A stretch of DNA of 64,000 nt, taken from NCBI RefSeq assembly GCF_031877795.1, contig NC_133939.1, positions 3,949,698 through 4,013,697 on the forward strand. Direction: 5' to 3'. The notes beneath the pieces were generated by a model. The model was not told where the DNA came from. It worked only from the letters and a program-made list of their open reading frames with translations, and did not search any database. Below, in pieces: positions 36,883 through 49,560 of the stretch. This DNA is from Strix aluco (taxonomy: Eukaryota > Chordata > Aves > Strigiformes > Strigidae). A program made the position numbers and the translations under genes. Position 1 is the first letter of the stretch. Each line of letters begins with the position of its first letter.

Positions 36883-38499
36883 ACATCAGTGAGAATTTTG
36901 CTGTCAACTTCCTAAGGTTTCCTGGTGCAGTTTTGGGACAATGTTATCCTCCACAATCTCAAAATAATAGCACTTGACTCGGAGAATTGTTCCTATATTC
37001 CTGTATCCTTGGCTTACACCAAGCTTAACCCAACGTTCCAGGACCACAGATCCCACATTTACTCTTCACTGCTTCCATACTGCACGAGTTGCGTTGGCCA
37101 ACGATGCACTATCTCTTCCATTAACATTGCTCTGAGCCCCATCATGGAAGAGCTCCAGGTGTCGCCAGGTAAACTTGAAAGCTTTTGAGCTATCTCTACC
37201 AAATCAGAACAACCCAATATGTTATTTATAACATCTGAGATGCAACCTTGGTATTTTCAGTGTTTGCTAGTCTCAGAAGTTAATGCCCTTATAATTAATG
37301 AGCTGACAGAAAACACTGCAATCTGCTGCCACAGGCTTTGCAAAAAAAATTAAAGACTTTGCTCCTGCGCCTACTCTTCTGTTCAAGGGAATCCAGATAC
37401 AGTTCAGCCAGCTGGGGAGAAGGCTGGAGCGAAGATGGGGCATAGAAGTGTCAAAATAATCTTTCCACTTAAAAATAACCAGCACAGGTTTACAGATAGA
37501 AGTCCAAAGGACTGAAGAGGACTACTGTGTGCTGTCAGGCACATGGTGAGAAAACATGAAAGGCATGGTGATGCTAGCAATCAAGCAAGAGACCTGCTCC
37601 AAAAGCCATCACTCTCCAAAACCGAAAGAGCTGGAGTATATTGGCGCAACATCTGCCTTGGGCTCTCCACCAGCTTGCTGTGGTCAGACCACATCAGGAT
37701 CTGCTCTCATGTGAAGTACAGTCTTTAGGAATGCAGGCTTACAGCGCCCTGCTGTACTCCCATCCATCCATCCATCCATCCATCCTGGTTAAAAATCACA
37801 TCGCCACGGTAACCAAATACCAACCTGAATCATTCGCTAAATACGAGAAGCCTATGCCCAGGCCTGGCTACACTGCTTGTGTTCCACCTGCCCCTGGGAA
37901 CACCTTTTCTTAGGTCCAAGAGCCAGGGGTCTTCCCTTTCCTCATCCTTTGTTGGAAGAGGCAAGATGCACTTCCCCAGGAAAAGAGGAAGAAACATCTT
38001 AATAGAATTAAGAGGTACATTACTTATCACCTGGGGTGTTTTTTATTCACGGATTCCTCATTTGAGCAGAAGGTATGTTCCAATGAGAACCATGAAGATC
38101 CACCAGCTATCCTGGCCATGTATTGGTCTTGGCCCTTATTTCCTCTCGTTCCTATTTGTCCTTAAAGAACACCAGTTCAATATTCCTTTGGGAGAGAGGA
38201 GGAAAAGGATGCAAGGATTACATGCGTCAGTCACCCTTTTACCCCCTAACAATCATTCTCACCCTGACAGTGACCTCCAGGCCAAAAAGCCCATATTTTT
38301 CTGAATATATAACATCTGAGAACTATACTCACTTTGCCCTCCAAAGACCCTTCCAAATTACGCTCCCTCCTCAGCAGCCGCAGCAGTTGGCCCAGAACAT
38401 GATATGCCCCAAGAAAGCTGTAACTTCCCCCATCAGGACAGGAAAGCACTTTAAATCACAATTAGAAGAGCACTGTCATCACAGCCGGAGCTGACACCA
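36883..38499. other. Unique non-coding DNA
   Basis: Apart from the CATC microsatellite nothing is recognised. Confidence 0.5.
37760..37786. repeat. (CATC)n microsatellite
   Basis: Six to seven uninterrupted CATC units. Confidence 0.85.
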
Positions 38500-38503
38500 C
38501 ATG

Positions 38504-38748
38504 TGATGTCACGCCCATGAACCCCAGCACGGTGACAACAGTCATGGGTCCAGACAGAATTTAAAATTATAGGCAATAAAGTATGACATCATGATGACGT
38601 CATGGAAGGAGAAGTTTAATTCCCAGCTCAGAGGCTATCAGTTACTGTTTTATGCTAAAACCTGTCATTATCCATGTGAGTAATGAACAGAATCAATCAT
38701 TTACATGAGTCTTTATGGCCACCATAAATTTTGAACGCTTATGACTCA
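38504..38748. promoter_or_regulatory. Cluster of CRE-like and AP-1 motifs
   Basis: TGATGTCA at 38504-38511, TGACATCA at 38584-38591, the full palindromic CRE TGACGTCA at 38595-38602 and the AP-1 site TGACTCA at 38742-38748 fall within 245 bases. cccatga (38514-38520) and tcatggg (38542-38548) form an inverted pair between them. Known biology: CREB/ATF and AP-1 factors bind these motifs. Inference: a signal-responsive enhancer. A 245-base stretch with a perfect 8-base CRE and two one-base variants is unlikely by chance but not impossible in 64 kb. Confidence 0.4.
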
Positions 38749-41700
38749 GTCACCTTCCCATATACATACGAGCCCATCTGTCGGCTCCCGCAATATTCCC
38801 TCAACATCCCAGCACTACAAAACCCACAGCACACTTCAGGCATAGTCACAGCAAATAAAAGAAATTCACGGCTGGTATGAGATCACAGACATTTGGCTTT
38901 GGGGTGTTCAGATACCTGTCAGCTCTGCATGTGGTTTCCTTTGCCGCCGTGCTGACACAGATGGGTAAACCGTAGACTAACCCTCTGACACTTGCATGAC
39001 CTTTAAAAGTCATTTTAAAATCTGTTTTGACGAGAACTCTAAGACAGATGCTTCAAGAAGATTGCCTGTTGAACGCTGCCCATCTCACCCCCACCTCTGC
39101 CAAGGCAAAATATATGTTAATAAAGTCTTATTTTTACATATATATAAAGCATGCAGCACAGCAGATTGCATCAGAGGCAGAGGTGAACATGCTCTGCCAG
39201 TGAAGCTGAAGCAGGTGATATATTTTGGGATGTTTTTATGAGTAGATGATACTAATCTGGCTCCTCTCACGAGTACGATCTGGCTCATGTGGTCTTACAG
39301 ACAGTTAACTCGGTCTTCATAAGACCTCCAGCAGTGATAAGGGATGGATTTTTCATAAGATTCTTGATATAGAAGAGATGCCCCTTGAGTCTGCTTCCAT
39401 TTTTTCTTTTTTTTTTACCCATTCCTGTGAAAAACAAAGCAGTGACACAACCCAATAGATATCTCCTACAGTATCAAAGTATATCAGAGACCTCTTGACT
39501 GTGTTATTTCCAGTCATAAGCTAGGAAACTTCTCGATTGCAATGAACTGCCATTTCCAATTTCCTGACCTCCATAGTATTAGATTAGGCCAAACAGTTTG
39601 AACTTTACCAGATACCTTGGAAATACAGAAATATCTTTCTGTTTGCTCCCACCCAGTTGCAAGATACAATTCCCCATACGTATTAAAATTGCAGGACTGA
39701 CTCATTTTCATCAATTGCAACTGCACTTGTCCTGCTAACTGCTTACAGATCCCGTGCAGAAAACTCATCACGTATGAAAGTGATTCCCCTACGTTATCAA
39801 TGTGATGGGGAAATGATTGCCAGATGCTTGGGACCTTCTAGATATCCTTGACTCATTCTCAAAATCCCTGGCCAGGATGCTTAATGGTGGTGCCTTTAAG
39901 GGACTTCAGTTGATAGGCATCAAACATGATATCAAGTTTTGACACATTTGTAACTGTTTGTTGATGTATGGAATAACCTTGTTGAATCGATAAAAAAGTA
40001 ATCCTTGATAAAAAAATAAATCAGAGTGATAGTTGGGCCCAAAATATTCAACTTCTGCTAAGGAAAACCTCAGTAGCAGTACCGGCTGGATCACAACTCA
40101 GTGCAGAGTTCACCTCATTTTCAAGATATTTCATAAGATAGTCGTTACACCATCTCAATTCATTACTTCTTCAGAGACATCAAGGATAACACTGGGTTTT
40201 GGAGATGAAAGAACTTTGCAAGTCACCTTCTCTTTTCTCACAGGCAATGAATAACCCGAAGAACAAAGCAACCTCATTTAAGTAGGGTTGTTGGACAAGT
40301 CACTTTTGAGGGAATTTGGGGGAGGCTGTTGGTATTCAGGGATGGCAAAGAGCTGCTAAAATTCCTCATGTAACAGCCCACTTCAATTCTCAGGTCTTGC
40401 AGTCACAAAAATCACTGTATTATTGCAGATCTACACCTCTGATTACTTGTAGGCTTTCTGGAAGTGTGACTTCGCACTAATATCCAGCATTAAGAATGAT
40501 TTTAAAAAGCCAGTGAGTTTTTCTTAACCCGATTTCCACAGTCCTCATCAGTAACACACGAGTAACAGATAATTTTAGGCAACTTCTGAGACAGCAGCCT
40601 GCATGCAACACTCGCCTAACATGGCTAACACACTGTACAGCTACATGTACACCAACCAGGAGATACAAAAGCGAGCAAAGGATTGACTATATTACCTAAA
40701 AGTTGCTGTTTAAATTATCTCAGAGTTAAACATTCAGAGCTTATATGACCATAGGGCTAGCAATTACTGAATTTGTTGCCGCTTCAACTATCATGACAGG
40801 CATTGAAATAAATCTCATTTATATGACATACAGTCATCTAAAAATGCATTGGGTTTTTTTTTAGAATTCGTCTAGGATGTCAATGTGCTACACATGGCTC
40901 TGAGACCTCTCTAGACTGGAGATCAGGCAAGATATACAAGCCTTTCAGCCTGCCAAGTTTCATACTTGTTAAGATTAAGCTTGAATTCTGAACATTTTCT
41001 GTACTGTGCCTCCATGAATGAGATTAAGGAAGGTCTCTCATTGTTAAATGTTGGCTGAGCACATGCAACACACACCTGCTCGATTGCTGCTACAACCATT
41101 TGAAGCAGGGTGAAGCAGTTCCTGGACCTGCTGCAGTAACCAAGTGAGCAGAATACGAGCAGGGAGTGGGTAAGACAAATTAAATTTCCTTGCCTGGCTG
41201 CAGGGATTCAAAACCACCTCTCACATCATCCCACTGTCTTTCCTAAAGGCTGGGTTCATCACTGCTGTGCTCCAGGCACTTATTTTGTATTTGCCTCTGT
41301 AGCTTAGGTTCAGGATCTTTCTTTGGAGCCTGAACCAGAGCCTAGACGTTTCTCCACACTGAACACAGTTGCACCAAGCTAGAAGACAGGGTGGACTGAG
41401 GATTCTCTCAGTTGTTCTGGTCCAGGAATGCCAAACTTCCCAGACGCAAGGTCTGAACAATAGGTTACTGATGTCAAAACCCACTAGCATCTCCCTCAAG
41501 AGGTCCTGCCTCTGAGTCCAGGGTGGTTGCATTCCTGAAAGACATGGTCCTCAGGCAACTGTTTCACTACATCACTCTTTCCTTAAATACTTGGGAAAAG
41601 GACATTATGGCAGATGTTGTAACTGGGACTCATCACATCTACCCACTGAGCAGCAGAGAAAACCACCTGTTAAGCTTCTCCATTTAAGTATCACGCTACC

Positions 41701-41874
41701 ACAAATTACAGCTCAATTAGTCTCTCCTGGAATCCACCACACATCTCCATAAGAACATGGTCCCAACTACTACGCTATCCAGCAGGTTGAGGTGGTAAAT
41801 AGAAAAGTCTAATTGGGGAAGGGGGGAGATGCTATTTCCTGATGTTAAAAATATCTGACACTTCCAGGAAATAA
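38749..41874. other. Unique non-coding DNA, locally AT-rich
   Basis: No gene is recognised. The 39.1-40.2 kb part is AT-rich but lacks a striking motif group. Confidence 0.45.
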
Positions 41875-42110
41875 TGGTATAAATAGAAAATAAAACCATT
41901 CCTCCTCCAAAAATATTTCATAATTACATGTCATAAAAATAATTAGGTTATGGTGAATTAGTACAAATGTTTACAACAAAATTGCCATGCAAAACATTAT
42001 GGGTAATAACATGCTAATTGCTGTAGAAGCAAAAGCTGATTATGTTTCAGCAATATTAAAAGTTGCCAACTCGGCGCTTCTATCCAAGCTTCAATATCTC
42101 TCGGCAGTAT
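41875..42110. promoter_or_regulatory. AT-rich candidate conserved non-coding element
   Basis: Contains tcataattacatgtcat, aaaaataattaggttatgg, gtttacaacaaaattgcc and acatgctaattgctg. The sequence passes abruptly into GC-richer DNA at about 42110. A 70-codon frame through it (41987-42199) is most likely fortuitous. Confidence 0.3.
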
Positions 42111-43929
42111 CTAGGGACAGGAGGAAAACTGGTGATGAGCAAAGGAGAAGGCAGGTAGGCAGGCCCGTGCCCTGCTCTGCCAAGCACTTCCCTTGTTGAG
42201 TGGCAATTCCTAGAAAGCTCATGTCGGATAACACTTACGCAGCATGAGCAAAGGATGCTCGCATCAGCCCCCGCTCCCTGGGTACAACTCAGTGAACATG
42301 GAACAATGAGAGCACCCGGCATAGGTTGCAGCACGGTCACCTCTCCATCTGCTGCAAGGAGATTACCCAGGCTGGGGGGTGCCCAAGCAGTTCAGAAGTA
42401 ACTGAGCTCGTTCCTGCAGAGCCGGCTCCAACCCAGAGCAGCGCAGGCATTCCTGCGGTTGTTAGCTTTGAGCCGGTTCCATGCAGACACCATCTGAGCA
42501 TCTGCTCTGCTCCATGCAGACAGCTCTGCCCAAAGGCAGGCAGCCAGCCTGTGGCCAGTATGGCAGCAGAGCCAACTTCCTAAGACCCCGTACGCCTGGG
42601 CAGCATCATGCCACAGGATGGGCCTGAGGTTGAGCTGATGTGGCATGCCAGTCCTGAGGCCCCTACAGGGTGGATTACTCCATCTCTACACCGCCTTCTC
42701 CAGCGCATCGCACTCCACTGAGTACCTGCTCAACTGCCTGACACATCCCAGCTCTCCCTGTTTCTTCAGGAGCAGGGCACGTTCCTCCTGCTCCAGCTGG
42801 GAGCTGCCACACCACCTGCCCAGGAAATACAAGATCCCTGCCACAGTATGTGCCAAAGGATGGTCTTACCCCTGGCTGATCCCAGGGCAGCACACCCTCC
42901 ACTCTGTCCGCTCCTGTTTCTGCTGCCCAGCGCTATGAGGCCTGGGAGGGTACCATGTTCCTAACTTGAGGCAACCCTACAGTTGAGTAAGAGCGGTGGA
43001 GTGTGTGTGGATCTGTTTGATGAGCAACATTTTGCACAGAAGTGCCCTCTGCTCGATGGAGCATGCCGGCTGTTCTCTCAGGCACGTGTCTGCAGCCTTT
43101 GGACATGACAACAAGCCCACAACACCCTGCCTACAACTTGAAGTGTTCTCCCTTCTGCTTTTGGGAAGAGCAGAGGAGCCCACATCTCCAACCTGCTGCT
43201 CAGCTAACTCATGTGCCTGATGCTTTGGATTCTCTTGATCAAGGATGTCTCAGAAGAATCGGGGTTTAAGTATTTCTAGAGCATGGGAAGAAGTCTTTTG
43301 TGCATCCAAATAAATCTGTCAGGTTCCTTATGGGCACATTTTCTTGTCACCAGATGTGGCTAACCGCTATCTCACATGGAGCACTAGGTAAAATTTGGAC
43401 ATATTAGTTGAAGGTGTGAATTTGAAGTGGATTACTTCAAAGTTAGCAAATCCCTACGGGGTGTTCTCATTCAGAATTGCAGTGACATTAATTGGGTTTC
43501 CCAAACTCATTTCCAAAGCAAATTATGATAAACTGGATTACATTTGAATGGGGGCGTTCACATAGAAATTTAACACAGTTTAACTAATCCTCTTTAAGAG
43601 CAAATTTGGTTTAAACCCTCTAAGTGCCCCATATTCCCGTTTCTCCTGAAGGGGAGGTGCTGAGTTTTACCTTTGAAAACTTCATCATCTTTGTCCCTTT
43701 GGTTTTTTTAAGTTGGAAATAAAGGGCTTTCCAAAAGGCAGAAATTCCTCATCACCCTTGTACCAGTGCCCGGAGCTGAGGCAATTCTCAGACCATTACA
43801 GAGGGGAAGAGGACCTGAGTAAATGGTCCCAAGAGCAGGCAAAGCCTCTTTCTTTCAAGGGGCTGTGGACACCTGCCCCAAACCCTGCACATCCCTGCAG
43901 ACTTCAGCGATGCCCCTTGCATTGACACT
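42111..43929. other. Unique non-coding DNA
   Basis: Conflicting frames on both strands around 42326-42938, none with a domain. No repeat is recognised. Confidence 0.5.
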
Positions 43930-44320
43930 GCTAAAGCACCTCCTCATTCCGGCCTCCCAAGTTTGCAAATACCGAATGAAAGCAGCCATGGAAATAATTA
44001 TTTTTTTTTTTTTAAACAAAGCGTCGTTTCAGCTGTTAATTCCAATGCTGGCTAATGAGAGGCTTTGCTGTGAATAGACTCGACAAGCTGCTCAAAGCCT
44101 GGCCTCTCCCTCCCGCTCAGCTTCGTGGCGTTGAAAGTGGTGTTTCACGGCGCTGGAGCACTACCATCTGCTGTGCCTTGTTCATTATGCGCCGAGTCAC
44201 ACCGGGCAGCTCCCGGCAGAAAGCAAAGATGGAGGTAAACTAGTATTCGAAAACAAAGGAGGGCTCTCTCCATCCTAATTAGCGGCAGGTTGCAGAGTGC
44301 AGCGGCGGAAGGCGAAGGTC
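43930..44320. promoter_or_regulatory. Mixed AT/CpG block surrounding a possible exon
   Basis: aaataattattt and gctgttaattccaatgctgg are followed by a CpG-bearing segment (ttcacggcgctggagc, attatgcgccgagtc) and catcctaattagcggc. This composition is unlike the flanks and fits either a conserved regulatory element or an exon with flanking conserved intron sequence. Confidence 0.3.
44121..44234 (+). other. Possible 114-bp cassette exon
   Basis: A strong polypyrimidine tract and acceptor (cctctccctcccgctcag, AG at 44119-44120) is followed 114 bases later by an excellent donor, atggag|gtaaac (GT at 44235-44236). The length is a multiple of three. Two of three frames are open: the phase-0 frame begins LRGVESGVSRRW and contains CCALFIMRR. 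No protein family is recognised, no adjacent exon was found, and the surrounding block looks regulatory, so a chance match or a non-coding exon is possible. Confidence 0.25.
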
Positions 44321-45171
44321 ACTTCCCACAAGGCTCTGCTCAGGATGCCAAAACACCCACTTAATTCAAGCGGCTCAGCGGGCAGAGTCAGACCAGAGCA
44401 ATTACGCTCCCTGGATTTCCCTAAGGAAGGTTTTAACAATGCAACTCTTAGAAAAAAGATGACTGCAGGAGCTCTTTATTCTGCCACCTTGGAGCAGGAG
44501 GAAGTGCAGTCTACCCTGCTACTGACTCCAGGAACGGCGCTCTCTTTGTGCCTCTGCACTGGGAGGCAAGCTTGGAAGGGTTGGGGGGTTTTTTCCTTAA
44601 GGAATGAATAAGAGAAAATTTTAACATTTAAAAGACAAAGACCAAAAACCCCACAAACATGAAGACCCTTTGTAGTGGGTCAAATTCCCCCTGAGCACTC
44701 CAGGTTTCCTTCCAGATGCTGCCAGGGAGAATTAACCTTTAAAGGAACCATCTAAGCATGAACCCTGGAAGCCTTCTTGGGAGCAGCAGCTCCTCTGCTG
44801 GGATACTCTTTGCCTGGCTCAGCCCAAGAATTCAGCTGTTCTGTTAAATGATTCACTGCACCCTGGCCACCTCACACAGACAGCTCTTCCAAAAGGTTAA
44901 AGCACCATTTTTAACCTCTGCGGATACTTCCTCTTTGCACACATGCGGGGTGATGTTTGTCCACATCTGCCCCCTGATTCTCACCTCTCACAGCTCGATG
45001 ATGCAGTGACTCTCCCTTCAAAAGGGTCTGCACAGCTGTTGACATCTTCTGCTGATGGCAGGAGTATTTGTCAGGGATGCTGCATAGGAACCCAACTTCC
45101 TTCATCCCTTCCAAAGGCTCCAAAAAGTGGAATTCATGGTAGTTTTCAGTGGGAAAGGAAGACTGAGATTG

Positions 45172-45205
45172 TTTTATTATTATTTTATTTATTTATTTAT
45201 TTTTC
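45172..45205. repeat. (TTTA)n-type microsatellite
   Basis: TTTTATTAT units passing into four TTTA units and ttttcccc. Confidence 0.8.
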
Positions 45206-47300
45206 CCCAGATAAACAAGAGATGCAGGCACCGTCTGGATCCCTCCTCAAAGGTTTCAGATAGAAAACGTTGCCCAGACCCCTCTTCACTGGTCCAGCTA
45301 ACAGCAAGTGGTCACCATCACATCCCATACAGGGTCCACCCCAATCTGTTCTTGGATGGGAAACTCATTTAGACGGCAGCGCTGCAGGAGGCAGAATAGC
45401 ATAGGTTTAGTGCGTCCTCTTTAAATCGCTTGTAAAGCACTTTTCAGAAGACAACCTGCAGCTCTTTCCCTCTGACACACCGCATGCTGTTCAGCAATCA
45501 TCTCCCAGCACCAAGGAGTCCAACAGACCTACTGCTTTCCAAGCCTGAGTCACAGCTGACTTGTGCAGCCACCCTCTGCATTGTACCAGCAACCCCAACA
45601 ACCCAGGCAAAATTCTTCAGAGATGCAGTTCCCCTTTATTTCCTCTCCCAGCTACATCAACAGTAACTAATACTCAGCACGGGCATTACAGAGGTTTCCA
45701 ACTACTTGTAAGCAGCCCGTAAAATAACCAGCAGTGCTGGATAAGGCTCCAGTGTTTGTGTGTGATAGCTTTGCCTGCTGTTTCCAGCAAACAGAGCTGG
45801 TTGCATGTTTGCCCTGGCACAGAGCTAGGGACACCAGACCGATGGGCACATAGTATGGGTCTCAACTGCATGCCACTCCTGTTTGGTCACAGGCCGTAAA
45901 ACTTTCATCTATCCTGGCACATCTCTTGGCGTCAGATTGACTTTGCAGATCTGAGTGTCTGGAGCTGAAAAGTGGTTTTCTTCTTGCTCAGGAGATATTT
46001 GCCAGCTCCCTTCTGAGAGTGCTAAGAGATGGTTTTAACTGCAGGTTCAGCCAGACCTGCCAGAAAATAAGAGTGATTCGCCAAGGTGTGTGGGTTGTGG
46101 GGGGTTTTTTTGCCACCAGGGATGTACAGCTCTCCACTAAGCTGGCAACCCCATCATGTCTCCATCATTCATATTAAAATGCTGAAGCATCCCGTTTGCT
46201 CTCTGGCTGCACTCCCAGTCACCCCTGACCACAACGCTGGCCACTGCTCCACTGATGGATCCCATCGAGATGTCACCTCCTGCCTTTTTTCTGTCACTCA
46301 GGTTTTCTCTGCAAACACTTACTAAGTGATAAAAGCTACAGTCACATGAAAGCAACACAGGGCATCAGCACCACCGTCATACCACCCCAGCATGCAGGGT
46401 GAACATGCCTTTACCCCCCGGGTCTCTGTCAGTGCAGGTGGCAGCTAGCTACGGTCAGGCAATCAACACTCACAACAACCAAAACTGCAGCAAGGGCATC
46501 CCATGTGCTTAGCTGTTTGCCTCTTCTCTGCGTTAAATTCAAACTCATAAAAGCGTAAGTACCTCACAACCAGCAATTCAACAAAGTTAGCTCTCTCCAG
46601 CCTTCTTTCTCCTGACACTCATTGCCTGCAGAGCCAGAATGAAGAGCTGTTTACCTCTCTTCTAATCCTCCAGAGCCTCTGTTCCAATGAAGTTTTAGCT
46701 GTTCCCTTTTTCTGTGCAGGGTGGTTCTTTGCCCATTTTGTTCCCGGTCCCACATGTTGTTGGGAGATCACTCAAGAGACAAGGAGCTGCTCTGCTCACC
46801 AAACCTCCTCTAAGCATTTGGCAGGGCATCTGCTGAGCGCAACAGTCAGTCCCAACACAACTCATGCTGGTGTTTTTAAGAAGTACACCTCTTGCACCTA
46901 CCAGGCTTAAGGAGAGGGTGAAAATGGAGCAGTGCAGTCCAGCTCCCTCCCTTTGCACACTACCAGAGCCAGGGAAGGTCCCTGGTGAACTCCTTCCAAG
47001 GACAGAGGGTGCTGGCAGGAGATGAGCACCAGCAAGGAGAACCGAGCGCCAGAGCATCCCAGCACGGCGCGGCTGTGGCACTGAGCCAGCGCCACCGCTC
47101 CCGGGGATGCCTCCTGTGCTCCCGCTCCACGGGCACTGGAAACAATCCGGCGCTGCAACCTGTTCTCCCGATGGAAAACACTCTGCCTTCGGTCTCCAAA
47201 CCCGCAGGTGGGAGGAGATCCCCGTCCTCAGTGCTCTGCTGACTAACGCAACGCTCCACCCTGACAGGCCCTCAGAAACACCCTTTCTCCTCCGCCTGCT

Positions 47301-47313
47301 CCCCCCCCCCCCC
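47301..47313. repeat. C13 homopolymer
   Basis: Thirteen C residues after tccgcctgct. Capable of i-motif/G-quadruplex pairing and prone to length error. Confidence 0.85.
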
Positions 47314-47329
47314 GAAGCAATTAAACCTT

Positions 47330-47740
47330 CGCTGCCTTGGCTGGGCAAGATAAATGGTGTTTATTGGAATCGCTTTCCTGCATGCCAAACATAAAGCAAA
47401 ACACCAATCGATACGGCTGCCTCACCTGATGCTTTTATTTCTCTTATCCCTCCGCCCCCACTTTTAATTTTGCTGTGCACCGGAGCTCTCGGTGGGGCTC
47501 GCACCATGGTGATAAACCAACAGATCCTCATTAACCCACGGCCCATGGGCAAGAGCAAGAATTCGCCTTTTCTCTCTCTTTCCCTTTTTATTTTTATTTT
47601 TTTTAAACTCTCCCTCTATCAATATTTGATGAGGGCAATTTCAAAGACTTGTTTAGTATGATCTCCGCATAAGGAGTCCTTCAGAGTGTTTATCACGTTC
47701 GAGGTATAATTACATTCAAATCCTGAGACACAGTTGCCAG
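47330..47740. promoter_or_regulatory. Candidate conserved non-coding element
   Basis: Contains gataaatggtgtttattgg, accaatcgatacgg, cttttaattttgctg, gtttatcacgttcgagg and tataattacattcaaatcc. Unique and AT-leaning, with ATCGAT (CUT-like), TTTAT and TAATTA cores. Supported by motif content only. Confidence 0.28.
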
Positions 47741-47850
47741 GGTTACAGCTGCTGGTGGTTCCTCCAGCTTTTGTATATCTGGAGGTTCTCACCACCCCCC
47801 GTGCATATACTCACACCCCACGCTCCCTGCTCCTTTTGCTGCTGGGGTAG

Positions 47851-47877
47851 GAGAGGAGGAGGAGGAGGAGGAGGATG
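47851..47877. repeat. (GGA)n microsatellite
   Basis: About eight GGA units, purine-pure, downstream of gctgctggggtag. Confidence 0.8.
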
Positions 47878-48959
47878 GGAAGGTTATGGACCAGCAGTGG
47901 CCGGGGCAGGTCACACCAGGCATCTCCCAGCCTGGAGGAGAAGTCAGCATCACCACCACACAGGGCGTAGGGAGTGCAGGACTTTGGTGCTGCCCTGGGT
48001 GGGTCAGGGATGGGGTAGAGGGAGAGCTGACCAGAGGGTTGAATGTTGCTGACAAAAATACTAAAGTAAGAACCTCAGTGGCTGTAGAAGTTCCACGGAA
48101 GGAGAGACAACATCATCTTTCCTTCATCCCTTGAATCCCAAGTCAAAATGAAATCTAAAGAGTGAAGACATGAATTGCCAGGGAGAGAGGGTTGCATCAT
48201 CCCAAGGGAGAGGTGTGAAGAGAGGTCAGCGTTGCTGCCATGCCAGCCTGGGACTCCTTGGACTCTCAACCTTCCCTGCCACGAGGGATAGGACAACCAG
48301 CCCTACCACAAGCTCCTCTGCTCTAACCAGGTCAGGAGAAGCCTTCTGAGAGGCATCCAATGCCCAAGGACACCAGCTCTATGTGCACCAAGAGGAGGAC
48401 ACAAACTCCATCTGTCATGTTCTTGCAAGCATTCCTGACATTAGCCTGGCTTAAAGCATATACGTATTTTATGGGCTGTCTGTTGGAGACCTGGGCTCGC
48501 ATTACTGGCCATGCAAGAAAGGGGAAAGAGCTACCAGCTCGGGCTCCCCACCTTCAGCTTAGCAGAAGCCCAACTGCAGCAAGGTCACGTGCGTGAAGCC
48601 AGCTGCGACCACCGGAGGTGGGAGCAGCCCTAGCCCCACTCTTAGTTGGTGGTGTGGACCTATTGAAATGCCTTCAAGACCCTACTCTACTGGAATATTT
48701 TAGCAAGCTGGAAAGAAAAACTAAAACCTGAGCATTTCCACTGCAACACCATGTCCTCTTCCTGCTGCTTGGAGATCTATAGGTCAACAGCAGTGCTTAA
48801 CGAGGCATTAATAGCAACCATTATAGAAGGGGCAACCCAAAGAAAAGCCCTTCTCCCCTCCTGCCCAAGCTCTGACTCTGAACTGAGGCTGCTCAGCCGC
48901 ATTTAGCTCCCTTCACTGGCCTCAAGACAGGCAGAAACTCAGCTCGTACCTTGTATTTC
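47878..48959. other. Unique non-coding DNA
   Basis: Nothing recognised. Confidence 0.5.
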
Positions 48960-49560
48960 CTGGACAGTGTCGGTAAATGCTATTTTACCCATACAGCGAG
49001 GAACTGGAATTGAATTGCTTTTGTTCTAGTTCCAATTTTAAATAATATGAACCTTCATACAATAGGCAGTGTTATCACTAATCCCCACAGTTGAGCCTGA
49101 AATAAGCTTACAAACCATGCAGCAGTCACTGTGGGAAGAACAATTATTCTAACAAAGGATGGAGAGGGGGGGGGAAATAACCATGAACTCCTTGGGTTAT
49201 ATAGAGGGTGAACACAATTGTTGTCAATTCACAACAAATAAATAATAAAATTTAAAAAAAAAAACAAGCGGCTGCAGTGTGAAGGCCTGGTAAAATATTT
49301 ACAAATATTCCAATAATAGAAAAAGCTACCTGCTACAGTCAATAGGTTGTAAAACAAATTCAGATGGAAGCTATTGTTTACCCCTAAATCAGGGCTAATG
49401 CACTAGCAAATGTGATTATCAGCATTCTGTGGGGAACGGCAGCATCAGCATTCATTACAGGTGTGCTCAGTAAAGGCTCTTTTGGCCACAGGTTCATTTG
49501 TAATTATTAAAATGCATCTTGTTAGCCTGCACTGAGCATGCAGCAAGTTCCAAATTTCTG
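48960..49560. promoter_or_regulatory. Long AT-rich block with a SOX-type palindrome
   Basis: About 600 bases of AT-rich unique DNA. It includes ACAATTGT (about 49214-49221), immediately followed by tgtcaattcacaac. Opposed ATTGT/ACAAT cores are the arrangement bound by SOX dimers. Elsewhere in the block are atttacaaatattcc, tgtaattattaaaatgc and gggctaatgcactagc. Largest of the candidate enhancers here. Confidence 0.33.

Larger units (their letters stand above)
44321..47329. other. Unique non-coding DNA with one TTTA microsatellite and a CpG-richer patch
   Basis: Contains the TTTA-type run at 45172-45205 and a CpG-richer stretch at about 47040-47180 (gcacggcgcggctgtggc, gccaccgctcccgggg). The 217-codon minus-strand frame at 46695-47348 covers this patch but shows no domain. 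Confidence 0.45.

Noticed and set aside
46695..47348. 217-codon minus-strand open frame
   Set aside because: Lies in a CpG-richer, stop-poor patch with competing frames on both strands; no domain, splice or start support.
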